In this document: in pieces, positions 44,737-53,914 of the stretch
How the letters are laid out: each line of letters starts with the position of its first letter
Numbering within the stretch: the stretch's first letter is position 1
Origin: Thiotrichaceae bacterium UBA7357
Lineage (GTDB): Bacteria > Pseudomonadota > Gammaproteobacteria > Eutrophobiales > Eutrophobiaceae
Assembly: GCA_002470825.1 (NCBI GenBank)
Contig: DKOR01000014.1
Span: 1 to 64,000 of the forward strand
Length of the DNA: 64,000 nucleotides
Direction: 5' to 3'
Translations under genes and position numbers: made by a program
Notes under the pieces: generated by a model
What the model saw: only the letters and a program-made list of their open reading frames with translations
What the model was told of the DNA's origin: nothing
The model's database searches: none

Positions 44737-47016
44737 TTAGGTACGTTTATCCTTAGCTTCTATACCAGAAGCTTTTCTAACCTCTTCAAGCTCTTCTTCG
44801 AGCTTTCTAATTTCCACATCTTTAGGATGTTCAAAGTAAACCGCACCAGGGTTATTAGGATCACGTTTGTCATCATTGCTGCCTGCATAGACAAAGCTCA
44901 AATCACTATTCCATGAACCATAGAAAGGAATGTCTTTTGGAGGCACATCCTTGACATGCTTCTTAATAAATTCAGCATAGGGTACGCCCTGTTTCTTACG
45001 CTGTTCTCTATAAGCATCACGCAACTTTTTGGTTGCTGCTTCATCAACGATTAAAGTTTCGTCATCAAACTCGACCTTATAAAGTTTCCTCACCCAATCA
45101 CGTGTTGTTAAATTTTCTTCTATATCTTTAATAGCTAAAGCCGGATCGCGTTCCAGTGGGTCGCCGTAACCACCGCCAGAACCTTGAGAGATCATGTACA
45201 ACTCACCACGTTTAGAGATAGAGAAGCCCATACCCATATGATGCGACGTATAGTTTGCATCTTCATAGGGCCGTTCATTCATGGTTTCTTCTATTGAATG
45301 TTTAAATTTTTCTGGGTTTTTAAGCATCTCTTCATAAACATCGACACCTGTTACTTTACATAATGGGTATGCGCCCGGAGCATAGCCACCAAACAAACCT
45401 GACAAAGGCGGTACTTTTGATCCAACACAGGTGGTCATGAAACCCCACTGATCACTATCTTTGGTTGCAACCATTTGTGTATAACCCATACCACCACGAT
45501 ATTTACCAGGTGCTTGTGTATTCCTAGTCATTTTTTTCGATACTAACTGCAAGAAAGGTACATCTTCTTCGTTCATCTCTTGCTCACCGATATCTGCCAT
45601 GGATGCAAAAATTGGTGCTAAAGCATGTTCTCCATCCAAGTCCATACGAGCACCACCGCCCATACCATTTAAATCCGCACAAAGGTTACCAAGCATTTCA
45701 CCATGTTGACTAACGCCACCCCAAATGTATGTACAGATCATGTTAAACCACGGTGCTACAACACGTGTATATTTAACCGGTACGCTATACAGAAATTTCG
45801 CAGCCGCTTGTTGGGCGATAGTGAATGAAAGAAAGATCGACATCAAACTCTGGGAGTTTGGCGCATTCACGCTACCATCAACAATAGAACAAGGTGGCGT
45901 TACCACTTCAATTGGGGCAAAACCCGCCTGACCACGTGGTAAATCTGGCCAGATATGATTCAAGAACGCTTGAGACATCATGCCTTTACAACCAGGTAAT
46001 GCGGTATTTATAGCGCGGTTAGTGATCTCTGGGCTAGATCCTCTTAGGTCGAATATCAAACGATCACCTTTTTTGGTGAGGATACAATTTAATTTTATCA
46101 ATGCATTTTCGCGTAAGGTACTATCCATTGTACAGTAGGTACGGACCGTCATATCTGGCCATTCTTTAATACGGCGTCGTACTTCAGCCATGACGTTATC
46201 ATTGGTACTACGTAGACATGCTGTTAACGCTTGAGGTCCGTCTATTGCCAATACTTCCCTAATGCGTTTTTCAAGACGCATACAAGCAAAAAGTTTTACC
46301 TTCATGTCTTCATACTGCAGCTTTGGCTCACGAACCGAGTTTTGCAAAAATGTCAGAAGATCCTTTTTCAGTTCATAGTTCTCGACAACTCTGAAAGGCG
46401 ACATCTTCAAACCTTCATCAAATGGGCTTTCAGCCATTGATGGCATTCCACCTGGCTCGATAGCGCCGTTCTCACCTTCATGCACTGTAGAAGCGACCCA
46501 GCAAACCAGTTCACCTTCATGGAAGATTGGCATGATCATACTTTGGTCAGTGTTATGTACATTCCCATAACGTGAGTCATTGTGAATAAAACCATCACCT
46601 TGTCTCAAACCAACTGTTGGTTCATTAATCCAGTTTTTAATAATAAATTTTATTGGATGATGCACCAGTACAGAGAAGATAAGTACGCCACCAGCACTAC
46701 CAATGGTCAAATCACCCGAGGCAGAGTAGATACCGGTAATGACGTCACCCCATTTTGCACCTGGAGCCGCACCCATTTGTTCAAGCATTTCATAACTTTC
46801 GTCGCAAGCCGATTGCATACGGTCACGTATCGAAGCCATTTGGTGTGGGTCAGTAAACTTCTTTACACTTTCGGCTTCATAATCTGTAATCGGCATGATG
46901 TCATGCGATTTCATTATTTCCGGATCAGGTCCGAGGAATAAAGTCGTTTCTTTAAGGAATTTTGCAACTAATTCTTTATCTTCAAGAACAGCTTCTGCGC
47001 TAAGTTTATCGTTCAT
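44737..47016 (-). CDS. Ketone carboxylase large subunit, hydantoinase B/oxoprolinase family
   Basis: 759 residues, hydantoinase-B fold. Metal-site region GDGFIHNDSRYGNVHNTDQSMIMPIF (core HNDSRYGNVHNTD, ~residues 147-159), then EPGGMPS, GCKGMMSQAFLNHIWPD and SQGSGGGYGDPLERDP. It is the HyuB-type subunit (delta/beta in acetophenone carboxylase, alpha in acetone carboxylase) that carries the carboxylation site. Long C-terminal extension with a charged helix. 14 nt after the second hydantoinase-A-like gene. With two HyuA-type subunits, a zinc gamma subunit and this HyuB subunit, the complex fits the acetophenone-carboxylase group better than a three-gene acetone carboxylase. Confidence 0.88.
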   Translation of the reverse strand: MNDKLSAEAVLEDKELVAKFLKETTLFLGPDPEIMKSHDIMPITDYEAESVKKFTDPHQMASIRDRMQSACDESYEMLEQMGAAPGAKWGDVITGIYSASGDLTIGSAGGVLIFSVLVHHPIKFIIKNWINEPTVGLRQGDGFIHNDSRYGNVHNTDQSMIMPIFHEGELVCWVASTVHEGENGAIEPGGMPSMAESPFDEGLKMSPFRVVENYELKKDLLTFLQNSVREPKLQYEDMKVKLFACMRLEKRIREVLAIDGPQALTACLRSTNDNVMAEVRRRIKEWPDMTVRTYCTMDSTLRENALIKLNCILTKKGDRLIFDLRGSSPEITNRAINTALPGCKGMMSQAFLNHIWPDLPRGQAGFAPIEVVTPPCSIVDGSVNAPNSQSLMSIFLSFTIAQQAAAKFLYSVPVKYTRVVAPWFNMICTYIWGGVSQHGEMLGNLCADLNGMGGGARMDLDGEHALAPIFASMADIGEQEMNEEDVPFLQLVSKKMTRNTQAPGKYRGGMGYTQMVATKDSDQWGFMTTCVGSKVPPLSGLFGGYAPGAYPLCKVTGVDVYEEMLKNPEKFKHSIEETMNERPYEDANYTSHHMGMGFSISKRGELYMISQGSGGGYGDPLERDPALAIKDIEENLTTRDWVRKLYKVEFDDETLIVDEAATKKLRDAYREQRKKQGVPYAEFIKKHVKDVPPKDIPFYGSWNSDLSFVYAGSNDDKRDPNNPGAVYFEHPKDVEIRKLEEELEEVRKASGIEAKDKRT

Positions 47017-47030
47017 AATATATTACCCCG

Positions 47031-49178
47031 TTATTTCTTTGCTTCGTCGCGAAGGAACCAAACGGCACCTTGCTCAGCAGATACATAATTCCAACCCTTT
47101 TCGATAAGGTAGGTCGTTACATCAGATGCCACAATACCCGGCCCCTCTATTTGAGTACCCGCGGAAATATCATCTTTATTCCAGACCGGCGTATCGATCG
47201 CTTTACTTTCACCGACAAAATGACACTTACGTGTTGATGATGGTTTCGGTGGCGCTTGTCGTTTATCTTCAGCAACTGGCTTAATATGCTTAAAGTGAAC
47301 CGTATCATGCTCTACATAAGAAGCGACGCGAATTGTATTGATACGAATGCCGGCCTCTGGTGCCTGACTACCTTCACCAAAACGCTTACCGTAATCTGTA
47401 GAAAAGAGATCGACTATTTTCAATACATCCAGTGCTGACTCAACGGAATGTTTTGGTATAACAACGGTTGTTTGTACAAGTTGGTTACCGTAGCGCATAT
47501 CAAGCTCAAGTGAATGTAGAATATCGCCTTCATTTGCACCCTGTCTTGATAAATCAGCTCTACCTCTTTCACTTAGCTCAGCGACAATGTCATTAAATCG
47601 CGGATAGTTATCAAATACTTTTCTGCTATTAGAATCGTAAAGCACCATAAACAATGATGATTCATGGATATGCATCTGGTGCATATTACCCGCACCCACC
47701 GCAGAAAATACGGAACTCATTGGTGTCGCTAATATTTTATTGATGTTCAAACGACTCGCGATACCACAGCAATGCAAAGGTCCATTTCCGCCATACGCCA
47801 GCATGGTAAAATCTTCAGGGTCATAGCCTCTGGCACGTAACTCAGTGTTCACACCATTCGCCATATTGGCATCGACTTTTTCTTTAATCATCATAGCAGC
47901 TTCCACCACTTCGATATCAAGATCATCACAAAGAGTCTCTTCTATGGCAAAGTTAGAACGCTTAGGGTTTAACGGAATATCGCCACCTGCGTAATTTTCA
48001 GCATCGAGATAACCCAAGACCAAATCGGCATCGGTTACCGTTGGGCTCATGCCGCCACGGTCATAACAGGCTGGCCCTGGATCAGAACCTGCGCTCTTTG
48101 GTCCCACAGCAACAGTGTTGTACATGCGATCATATGAGGCGATTGAACCACCACCTGCACCCAATGTTACCAAGTGAACCATCGGTACAGACACCATCCA
48201 ACGATCAATTACCGGGTTGAAATCATAATGTTTGATGCCACCCTCAACGACGATACCAATATCGTAGCTGGTACCACCCATATCGGTAGCAACAACACTA
48301 CCCAGATCGGCTTCTTTCGCTAAATGTTCTGAGGCACTGATTCCTGAAACGGGTCCAGAATGAATTGTTTGCAATGCATCAGTTGAGTTTAACTGTGCCA
48401 TACCACCTGAGTTATGAATCACCAACATCGGCTTCTCATAAGCATGTGCGCGCAGGTTTTGCTCCAACTGCGTCATCGCATGATACATAGTCGAATGTAA
48501 ATAACCGTCGACAATCGCTGAAGAGGCTCGAACATATTCACCTTTACGCCCCGCAACACGATGAGAAAGAATTACAGGAATAGCGCCTAATAGATGAGAA
48601 GGATATTCTTCAAGAATTATCTCCTCTACACGCTTCTCATTCATTGGATTTACCACTGAATTCACGAAACAGATGACGATCACTTGAGCACCTTTATCGA
48701 ATAAGGTTCTGATCTTGTGTCTAACGTCATCTTCATCAAGCGGCATAACAACCTTGCCCTCAAAATCTAAACGTTCACGAACTCCTTCTATCATATTAGG
48801 TAATACCAATGGTTCTGGTCGTCTAGCATCAGGTAAATTTGCCATACCTAACTTATCCAAACCTTCACCATAACCACGTGCTCGACTGAGTGGTACCGTT
48901 GCTTCAAAGCCTGCAGTGACTAACATACCCATACGCGGACCATTGTGCTCAATCAAGGCATTCGTGCCTAAGGTCGTTGCGTAGCGAACCGAGTCGACTT
49001 CAGACAATATATCTTCCATGGTGATATTCAGTTCTTGGTATGCCTTTTCAACTGCTTCGTTGAAACCCAAGGCTAAATTCTGGTGTGTTGTTAATGCTTT
49101 GGTTTCAATATATTTATTATCCCAAACCAAAAAACAATCGGTAAATGTGCCGCCGATATCTACTGATATTCGTTTCAT
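47031..49178 (-). CDS. Ketone carboxylase subunit, hydantoinase A family (larger)
   Basis: 715 residues. ASKHA-type ATPase domain opening RISVDIGGTFTDCFLVWDN, with the second phosphate loop VVATDMGGTSYDIGIV, LGAGGGSIASYD, VGPKSAGSDPGPACYDRGG and LAYGGNGPLHCCGIA. HyuA-family subunits phosphorylate the enol(ate) of the ketone or bicarbonate using ATP. It is the fourth gene in line from the right: 59 nt after the zinc gamma subunit gene and 14 nt ahead of the HyuB-type gene. The shorter paralogue at 49645 provides the second ATPase subunit. Confidence 0.9.
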   Translation of the reverse strand: MKRISVDIGGTFTDCFLVWDNKYIETKALTTHQNLALGFNEAVEKAYQELNITMEDILSEVDSVRYATTLGTNALIEHNGPRMGMLVTAGFEATVPLSRARGYGEGLDKLGMANLPDARRPEPLVLPNMIEGVRERLDFEGKVVMPLDEDDVRHKIRTLFDKGAQVIVICFVNSVVNPMNEKRVEEIILEEYPSHLLGAIPVILSHRVAGRKGEYVRASSAIVDGYLHSTMYHAMTQLEQNLRAHAYEKPMLVIHNSGGMAQLNSTDALQTIHSGPVSGISASEHLAKEADLGSVVATDMGGTSYDIGIVVEGGIKHYDFNPVIDRWMVSVPMVHLVTLGAGGGSIASYDRMYNTVAVGPKSAGSDPGPACYDRGGMSPTVTDADLVLGYLDAENYAGGDIPLNPKRSNFAIEETLCDDLDIEVVEAAMMIKEKVDANMANGVNTELRARGYDPEDFTMLAYGGNGPLHCCGIASRLNINKILATPMSSVFSAVGAGNMHQMHIHESSLFMVLYDSNSRKVFDNYPRFNDIVAELSERGRADLSRQGANEGDILHSLELDMRYGNQLVQTTVVIPKHSVESALDVLKIVDLFSTDYGKRFGEGSQAPEAGIRINTIRVASYVEHDTVHFKHIKPVAEDKRQAPPKPSSTRKCHFVGESKAIDTPVWNKDDISAGTQIEGPGIVASDVTTYLIEKGWNYVSAEQGAVWFLRDEAKK

Positions 49179-49237
49179 AATCTACTTTCCTATAACTTTT
49201 TAGTAGTTTGATTTATTGTTTTAGTAAACTTTATTAA

Positions 49238-49645
49238 TTAGTGGCGATGTCTATGGCGCTCAACCTCACCTAAAACATCAGGCCCTTTCGTCGCCTCTGT
49301 GATCTCTTCTCGGTGACTCCACTGTTCTTTAAGTGCATCAACATCCACTTCCATATCATAGAGCGGTTCATGATTCGGCAAAGTGTTTTCAACTTCAATC
49401 TGCGTACCACAACTTGGGCAATAATATTCAAGAATATTGACCCAGTCTTTATCAGGACAAAATGTAAACTTATATTTTTCGGGGTCGATAACGTGTGGAT
49501 GAATATCTGCTGGGTCGCGGTTATAAACCAGCAACCCTTCTTTGTAATTTCCACGTGCCGAATTGATTACATGATCACAAACACGACATTCCCAATTCTC
49601 TGTATCTAAATCGATACGAAGATATTCAGTCATTAATACTTTCAT
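49238..49645 (-). CDS. Ketone carboxylase gamma subunit (acetone/acetophenone carboxylase small subunit)
   Basis: 135-residue zinc protein with CRVC (WECRVCDHVIN, ~residues 20-23) and CPSC (EYYCPSCGTQIEVE, ~75-78) plus FCPDKD between them. The layout and RGNYKEGLLVYNRDP stretch are those of the small subunit found only with acetone- and acetophenone-type carboxylases. This gene is the main reason for calling the neighbours a ketone carboxylase and not a hydantoinase or oxoprolinase. Its start overlaps the stop of the upstream HyuA-like gene by 1 nt, so translation is coupled. Confidence 0.9.
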   Translation of the reverse strand: MKVLMTEYLRIDLDTENWECRVCDHVINSARGNYKEGLLVYNRDPADIHPHVIDPEKYKFTFCPDKDWVNILEYYCPSCGTQIEVENTLPNHEPLYDMEVDVDALKEQWSHREEITEATKGPDVLGEVERHRHRH

Positions 49646-51582
49646 TATTTAGCCCCCTTAGTCAGACAGATATCACCTGCCTCGGTCACAACAAATTCCC
49701 AACCTTCACGTACAAGACACGTAAAGTAATCTTCTTCAATAACAGCTGGGCCAGCAGCATGGTCGCCCGGCTTCATGTCGTTCACACTATAAACTGAAAC
49801 ATCTTGGCTTTTCAGATCACTACCTACAATTGTTCGTGACCCTGATGCAGCAGCAGCCTTGCCTTTCTTGATTTTGAACTGCTTATCATCTTCAGTCTTT
49901 AGGCGTTTAGTCGCGATCAATTCGAGCGTGACTGAATCCGCTTTTTCTAAAGCTTTAGGCAGTGCAACCTTGCCATTCAATTGATGGGTAGACTCTTTCG
50001 AATCTGATTCACTAACCATTAGCGCGTTGATATCAAAGTCGCCTTTCGCATAGCCTTCAGCAAACATATCACGTTCTGCGCGTTCAATAAGGTCCGCATG
50101 AGCTGACTTGAGAGCGTCTTGATTGTTAGCGGGCAATACAACGGCATAACTCTGTCCTATATCACATGAGCCTATTCCAAAGGCACTAAAAATAGCCGCA
50201 GTTTTTGGTACATACACAGTATTAATGCCTGCTATTTCAGCTATACCACATGCATTCATCGGGCCTGCGCCACCAAATGCCAACAGCACAGTGTCCTTCG
50301 AAACATTACCAAAGTCTTTCATACCATCAGCAATCTTTTGCTCATAAGCATCACTAAGCTTATGCAGTGCTTCATCAACAGAAATGCCTAAAGGCGATGC
50401 TACGTTTTCATCGATAGCCGCACGACCACGCTCAATATCGAGCTTTAGACCACCACCGAAATAGGTTGCAGGATCGAGTACGCCCAAGAGAAGATTGACA
50501 TCTGTCATTGTTGAACTCTTTCCGCCACGACCAAAACTTGCTGGTCCAGGAACAGCGCCAACACTTTCAGGACCCACCTGAATATCGCCATCTTTAACAG
50601 ACAAAATTGAACTACCACCAACACCTTGACTATTTATCTCACACAATCCAAAGGAGATGGGCACACCCTCCATTTTACCATGTCGTTGTTCGTTTAATTT
50701 CAGATCAACCAGGTGACCAATATCCGTTGTCGTACCACCGACATCCATAGTCATTACATCTGAAAGATTGTATTGCTTACTGAATGTTTTGACGCCTTCC
50801 ATGCCACCGCGCGGACCAGAACTATAAGTCTTAAGTGCAATCGTTTTTGCAACACGCGATGCATTGCCATCGTTACGAAAGATGAGAAGAGGGTTTTTTG
50901 TACGATATTCACGTAATCGATTTTCAGCGTTATACAGGAAACTTTCCATCGCAGGATGCAAGAATGAATTAGTCAACGCCGTCCAACCGCGTCGGTCAGC
51001 TAAAACATCATCAACTAGCTCACTGGCAAAAAGTATTGGCACAGCACCTAGCAAGTGACGCGGATAAATATCGAATGCTATCCTCTTAAATTGAGCCTCA
51101 GAGATAGCCGCATTATCAACATCAAAACAAACAACGAGTCTATTAGCTCCCATTCCGGTAAGTCTGGTAATCACCGTAGCGTTATCTGCAGCCTTCGATT
51201 CATGACCTAAATCAGCAAGATCAACCTCACATATTCGATCTCCGACTAAAAAGTCGAATAAATCTTCGTCTTGTTCGCGCATTCTTTTAACTAAGCCAGC
51301 ATTTTTCTTATTTATTATCAGACCCAGTTTTGGTCCCTTACGCTCAACAATAGCATTAGTTCCCTGTGTAGTTGAATAACGAATATGCTCAACTTCCATC
51401 AAGAGTTTTGCGACATCTTCTTCTCCGTAAATCACGGTTGAGATAGATTTTAATCCATCAAAAAAACATTTACTTAAGTCGTACGGCGTCGTGAGTGTCT
51501 TGGTCTTGTAGACATTCTTATCTTTCAATATACATATATCAGTCAACGTTCCACCGTTGTCAATATTAACTAGCATTCCCAT
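49645..51582 (-). CDS. Ketone carboxylase subunit, hydantoinase A family (smaller)
   Basis: 645 residues, first gene of the operon. ASKHA ATPase with a variant first loop (NIDNGGTLTDICILKD instead of DIGGTFTD), second loop MTMDVGGTTTDIGHL, QGVGGSSILSV, VGPESVGAVPGPASFGRGG and LAFGGAGPMNACGIA. Size (~70 kDa) and first position match the alpha subunit of acetophenone carboxylase. The start ATG at 51582 has AAGGA 8 nt upstream. The DNGGT-LTD variant is worth noting because the first phosphate loop contacts ATP. Confidence 0.9.
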   Translation of the reverse strand: MGMLVNIDNGGTLTDICILKDKNVYKTKTLTTPYDLSKCFFDGLKSISTVIYGEEDVAKLLMEVEHIRYSTTQGTNAIVERKGPKLGLIINKKNAGLVKRMREQDEDLFDFLVGDRICEVDLADLGHESKAADNATVITRLTGMGANRLVVCFDVDNAAISEAQFKRIAFDIYPRHLLGAVPILFASELVDDVLADRRGWTALTNSFLHPAMESFLYNAENRLREYRTKNPLLIFRNDGNASRVAKTIALKTYSSGPRGGMEGVKTFSKQYNLSDVMTMDVGGTTTDIGHLVDLKLNEQRHGKMEGVPISFGLCEINSQGVGGSSILSVKDGDIQVGPESVGAVPGPASFGRGGKSSTMTDVNLLLGVLDPATYFGGGLKLDIERGRAAIDENVASPLGISVDEALHKLSDAYEQKIADGMKDFGNVSKDTVLLAFGGAGPMNACGIAEIAGINTVYVPKTAAIFSAFGIGSCDIGQSYAVVLPANNQDALKSAHADLIERAERDMFAEGYAKGDFDINALMVSESDSKESTHQLNGKVALPKALEKADSVTLELIATKRLKTEDDKQFKIKKGKAAAASGSRTIVGSDLKSQDVSVYSVNDMKPGDHAAGPAVIEEDYFTCLVREGWEFVVTEAGDICLTKGAK

Positions 51583-51905
51583 AATAGTTTTCCTTGGTTT
51601 TGCATTGTTGAATTTATGTTAAATCTTAAAATACTGTTTTTATTTCGTTTTTCTTTGATTTTGGTCCTGCACTTTTTGTTTCTTTTATAGTTTTTACTTT
51701 TAATAAACAACACCATATCCCATACATAGACTATGCCAAGATTTTAACTTCGTATAAATTAATCTGTATAATCCGTTTTAATTGAAATTTAGATATATAA
51801 CTAAACTCATGTCACCAGCCGCAAGAGTTCCATTTTAGAGCACACAAGAGTAATTCGTTTCAAATTTGAACAGCGTCTTTTTATTTTAGAAATACAAATC
51901 AAGCC
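51583..51905 (-). other. 323-base interval holding the promoter region of the ketone carboxylase operon
   Basis: No gene supported. Very AT-rich. A near -24 box TGGCATAG lies on the minus strand at 51731-51738, but the -12 position reads GT, not GC. A 12-bp palindrome TTCAAATTTGAA lies at 51859-51870. The operon promoter must lie here unless transcription reads through from the MDR gene upstream. Confidence 0.4.
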
Positions 51906-52919
51906 TCATACATCTTTCACACGGACCATTAGCTTACCTGTATTATCACCAGTATAGAGTTTCTTAACTGTCTCTACAGCGTTTTCAAGTCCATCTACGA
52001 CGTCCTGTTGGACTTTAATTTTGCCTTCAGACATCCATTGAGTAATTGCCGCTATTGCTTCAGGGTAACGCTCCATATAATCGAGTATTATAAAACCCTC
52101 AACCTTAAGTCGATTCATCAGGATCATTGGATAATTTTTTGGTCCTGGGACTTCTTCGCTGGAATTATAATGTGCTATTAAACCGCATACAGATATACGG
52201 CCGAACATATTCATATGTTTGAGACAAGTGTCTAAGATCTCTCCACCCACATTTTCAAAATAGACATCAATGCCATTAGGACAAGTGCGTTCTAACGCTT
52301 TTGATAAATCTTCTGTCTTATAGTTGATGGCTTCATCAAAGCCGAGCTCTTCAGTTATCCATTTACATTTTTCATCTGTACCAGTGAGTCCAACTACATG
52401 ACAGCCCTTGATTTTAGCAATCTGCCCGACGATCGACCCTACTGAACCAGCAGCAGTTGAAATAACAACAGTTTCTCCCGATTTCGGTTTCGTGATTTCA
52501 AGCAAACCAAAATAAGCCGTCGGCGCAGCGATAGCGAAAGTACCAAAAGCATCAATAACTGGAACAGACCCTGTATCACCTAATAAACTCACAGTTTCAG
52601 TAGTGCCAATTTGATAATCTGCCCAAGTACCAAGACCGCTAACTATGTCACCTTTTCTAAATGCTGAGTTTTTACTTTGTATCACAGTTCCACAAACGAC
52701 ACCACGCATCGGGGCATTAATACTAACTGGAGGCATGTATTGCTCAACGTCACTCATCCACATCCGATTAGTCGCATCCAGCGACAAATAATTAAGACGA
52801 AACAGACATTCTTCGTCTGCTGGTTCAGGCATAGGCTCTTCATCATAAGTTAAATCACCCTCACATATATCACCAACAGGTCGTTTACGTAATCTCCAAA
52901 CGTGATTGACTTCAGTCAT
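51906..52919 (-). CDS. NADP-dependent MDR oxidoreductase (CurA/prostaglandin reductase-like)
   Basis: 337 residues from the chosen start. The frame opens 8 codons upstream, but ATG 52917-52919 (MTEVNHVWRLRKRPVG) has AAGGG 9 nt ahead and matches family N-termini (NxxWRLxxRPxG). LTYDEEPMPEP, the NADPH loop VVISTAAGSVGSIVGQIAKIKGC (core AAGSVGS), DVYFENVGGEILD and MVRVKDV at the end place it in the NADP-dependent alkenal/one and curcumin reductase group, which reduces C=C next to a carbonyl. This fits metabolism of an unsaturated ketone upstream of the carboxylase. Confidence 0.9.
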   Translation of the reverse strand: MTEVNHVWRLRKRPVGDICEGDLTYDEEPMPEPADEECLFRLNYLSLDATNRMWMSDVEQYMPPVSINAPMRGVVCGTVIQSKNSAFRKGDIVSGLGTWADYQIGTTETVSLLGDTGSVPVIDAFGTFAIAAPTAYFGLLEITKPKSGETVVISTAAGSVGSIVGQIAKIKGCHVVGLTGTDEKCKWITEELGFDEAINYKTEDLSKALERTCPNGIDVYFENVGGEILDTCLKHMNMFGRISVCGLIAHYNSSEEVPGPKNYPMILMNRLKVEGFIILDYMERYPEAIAAITQWMSEGKIKVQQDVVDGLENAVETVKKLYTGDNTGKLMVRVKDV

Positions 52920-53022
52920 GAACTTTTTCCCTTGATTTAGCAAAATTAATATTACGAGTATTACAATATTTTTTCACATTTTGAGCTTTTTTTAAATACC
53001 TGACAATCAGTTTCCATACCAA

Positions 53023-53481
53023 TCAATCATTTACCAACTGAAATACTTCATACTCGACTTTACCAGGCACCAAACGACCTTGTGCCACACAGAAAATGTT
53101 GTTTACCCAATCATATCTTTCATCGCCTGTTTGCATGCGTGGATTAATAAAGAAATTTTGTTCTCCAAAATCAGTCTCACCTTCTCCTGCAAGTACCCCC
53201 ATTATTTCAGAGGTCAGTTCTATTACTCCAGAATATTGAACATAAATATTTGCACCATCGTCTGTTTCAAAACTTGCTCTTACATCTAAATGGCCATAGC
53301 CTTTGTCGTCAATTGTCATCCAGTCTGCACAACCCGCATCACGAATCTTTCCGTTGAGTTTTTCACCCTTAAATTCACCGCCATGCACTTCAAAAGTCAT
53401 TCGTTTACCAAATGGTCCGTTGCCGACATCAAGTGCCGTGCCTAAGTTTGCATAATAAGTAAAAAGTGATTCAAGTTTCAT
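53023..53481 (-). CDS. DUF3237 family protein
   Basis: 152 residues, soluble, no signal peptide. LESLFTYYANLGTALDVGNGPFGKR, the DWMTIDDKGYGHLDVRA stretch, IYVQYSGVIEL and NNIFCVAQGRL (then EYEVFQL) match the DUF3237 small beta-barrel family. Its members often sit beside degradation genes for terpenoid, steroid or aromatic compounds; no reaction is proven. It precedes the MDR gene on the same strand with a 103-nt gap. Confidence 0.85.
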   Translation of the reverse strand: MKLESLFTYYANLGTALDVGNGPFGKRMTFEVHGGEFKGEKLNGKIRDAGCADWMTIDDKGYGHLDVRASFETDDGANIYVQYSGVIELTSEIMGVLAGEGETDFGEQNFFINPRMQTGDERYDWVNNIFCVAQGRLVPGKVEYEVFQLVND

Positions 53482-53914
53482 TGCATAATCCCCTTTATAA
53501 TTCTTGACAATATGTTCAGATTAGATTCATATATATATTCAACAATTTTATAAACAGTTTCAACATTTTTTTCAAAGCAATGTCATAGTTTAAAATGTAA
53601 TTCTTCCTACTACACCTTGAATCCATGACAAAATTATTAAGACAACAAACATATTATTTTTTTATCATCTTACACAATCTAAATTCAACCACAAATCATA
53701 CGGATATCAGACGGTCGATTCATTTTTGAGCGTTTTATTTAAGAACATATAAATCATCCAATTATGTAAACACATTGAAATTCAATCAGATAAAGATAGT
53801 AATGTAGTCATTAATATTCTGGCATAATGGTTGCTGATATTGATCTAGTTAAAAGAAAACAAATTTAAGCATCAAAAGGGAGAGATAGAGATTACAACGG
53901 AAAATTCAAAAATC
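53482..53914 (+). other. 433-base divergent interval with a sigma-54-like promoter for isocitrate dehydrogenase
   Basis: No gene supported. It separates the minus-strand DUF3237 gene from the plus-strand isocitrate dehydrogenase gene. The first half is AT-rich and contains CAATCAGATAAAG-type sequence without clear hairpins; the right end carries the -24/-12 element listed separately and AAGGGAGAG at 53877-53885. Confidence 0.4.
53820..53835 (+). promoter_or_regulatory. Sigma-54 -24/-12 promoter candidate
   Basis: TGGCATAATGGTTGCT matches the -24/-12 consensus TGGCAC-N5-TTGCW, with GG and GC separated by exactly 10 bases. Only the sixth and seventh positions differ. Transcription would begin near 53847, leaving a leader of about 45-70 bases before isocitrate dehydrogenase. 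A sigma-54 activator gene lies 14 kb to the left. Confidence 0.5.

Noticed and set aside
44737..51582. Hydantoinase/5-oxoprolinase operon
   Set aside because: Rejected as the main reading because the CxxC/CxxC gamma subunit and the epsilon-position gene occur with ketone carboxylases and not with hydantoinases.
51720..51738. Possible sigma-54 promoter (TGGCATAG...TATGTA) on the minus strand before the carboxylase operon
   Set aside because: The spacing is right but the -12 element has GT instead of GC, and there is no second line of evidence; kept only as a note in the interval entry.
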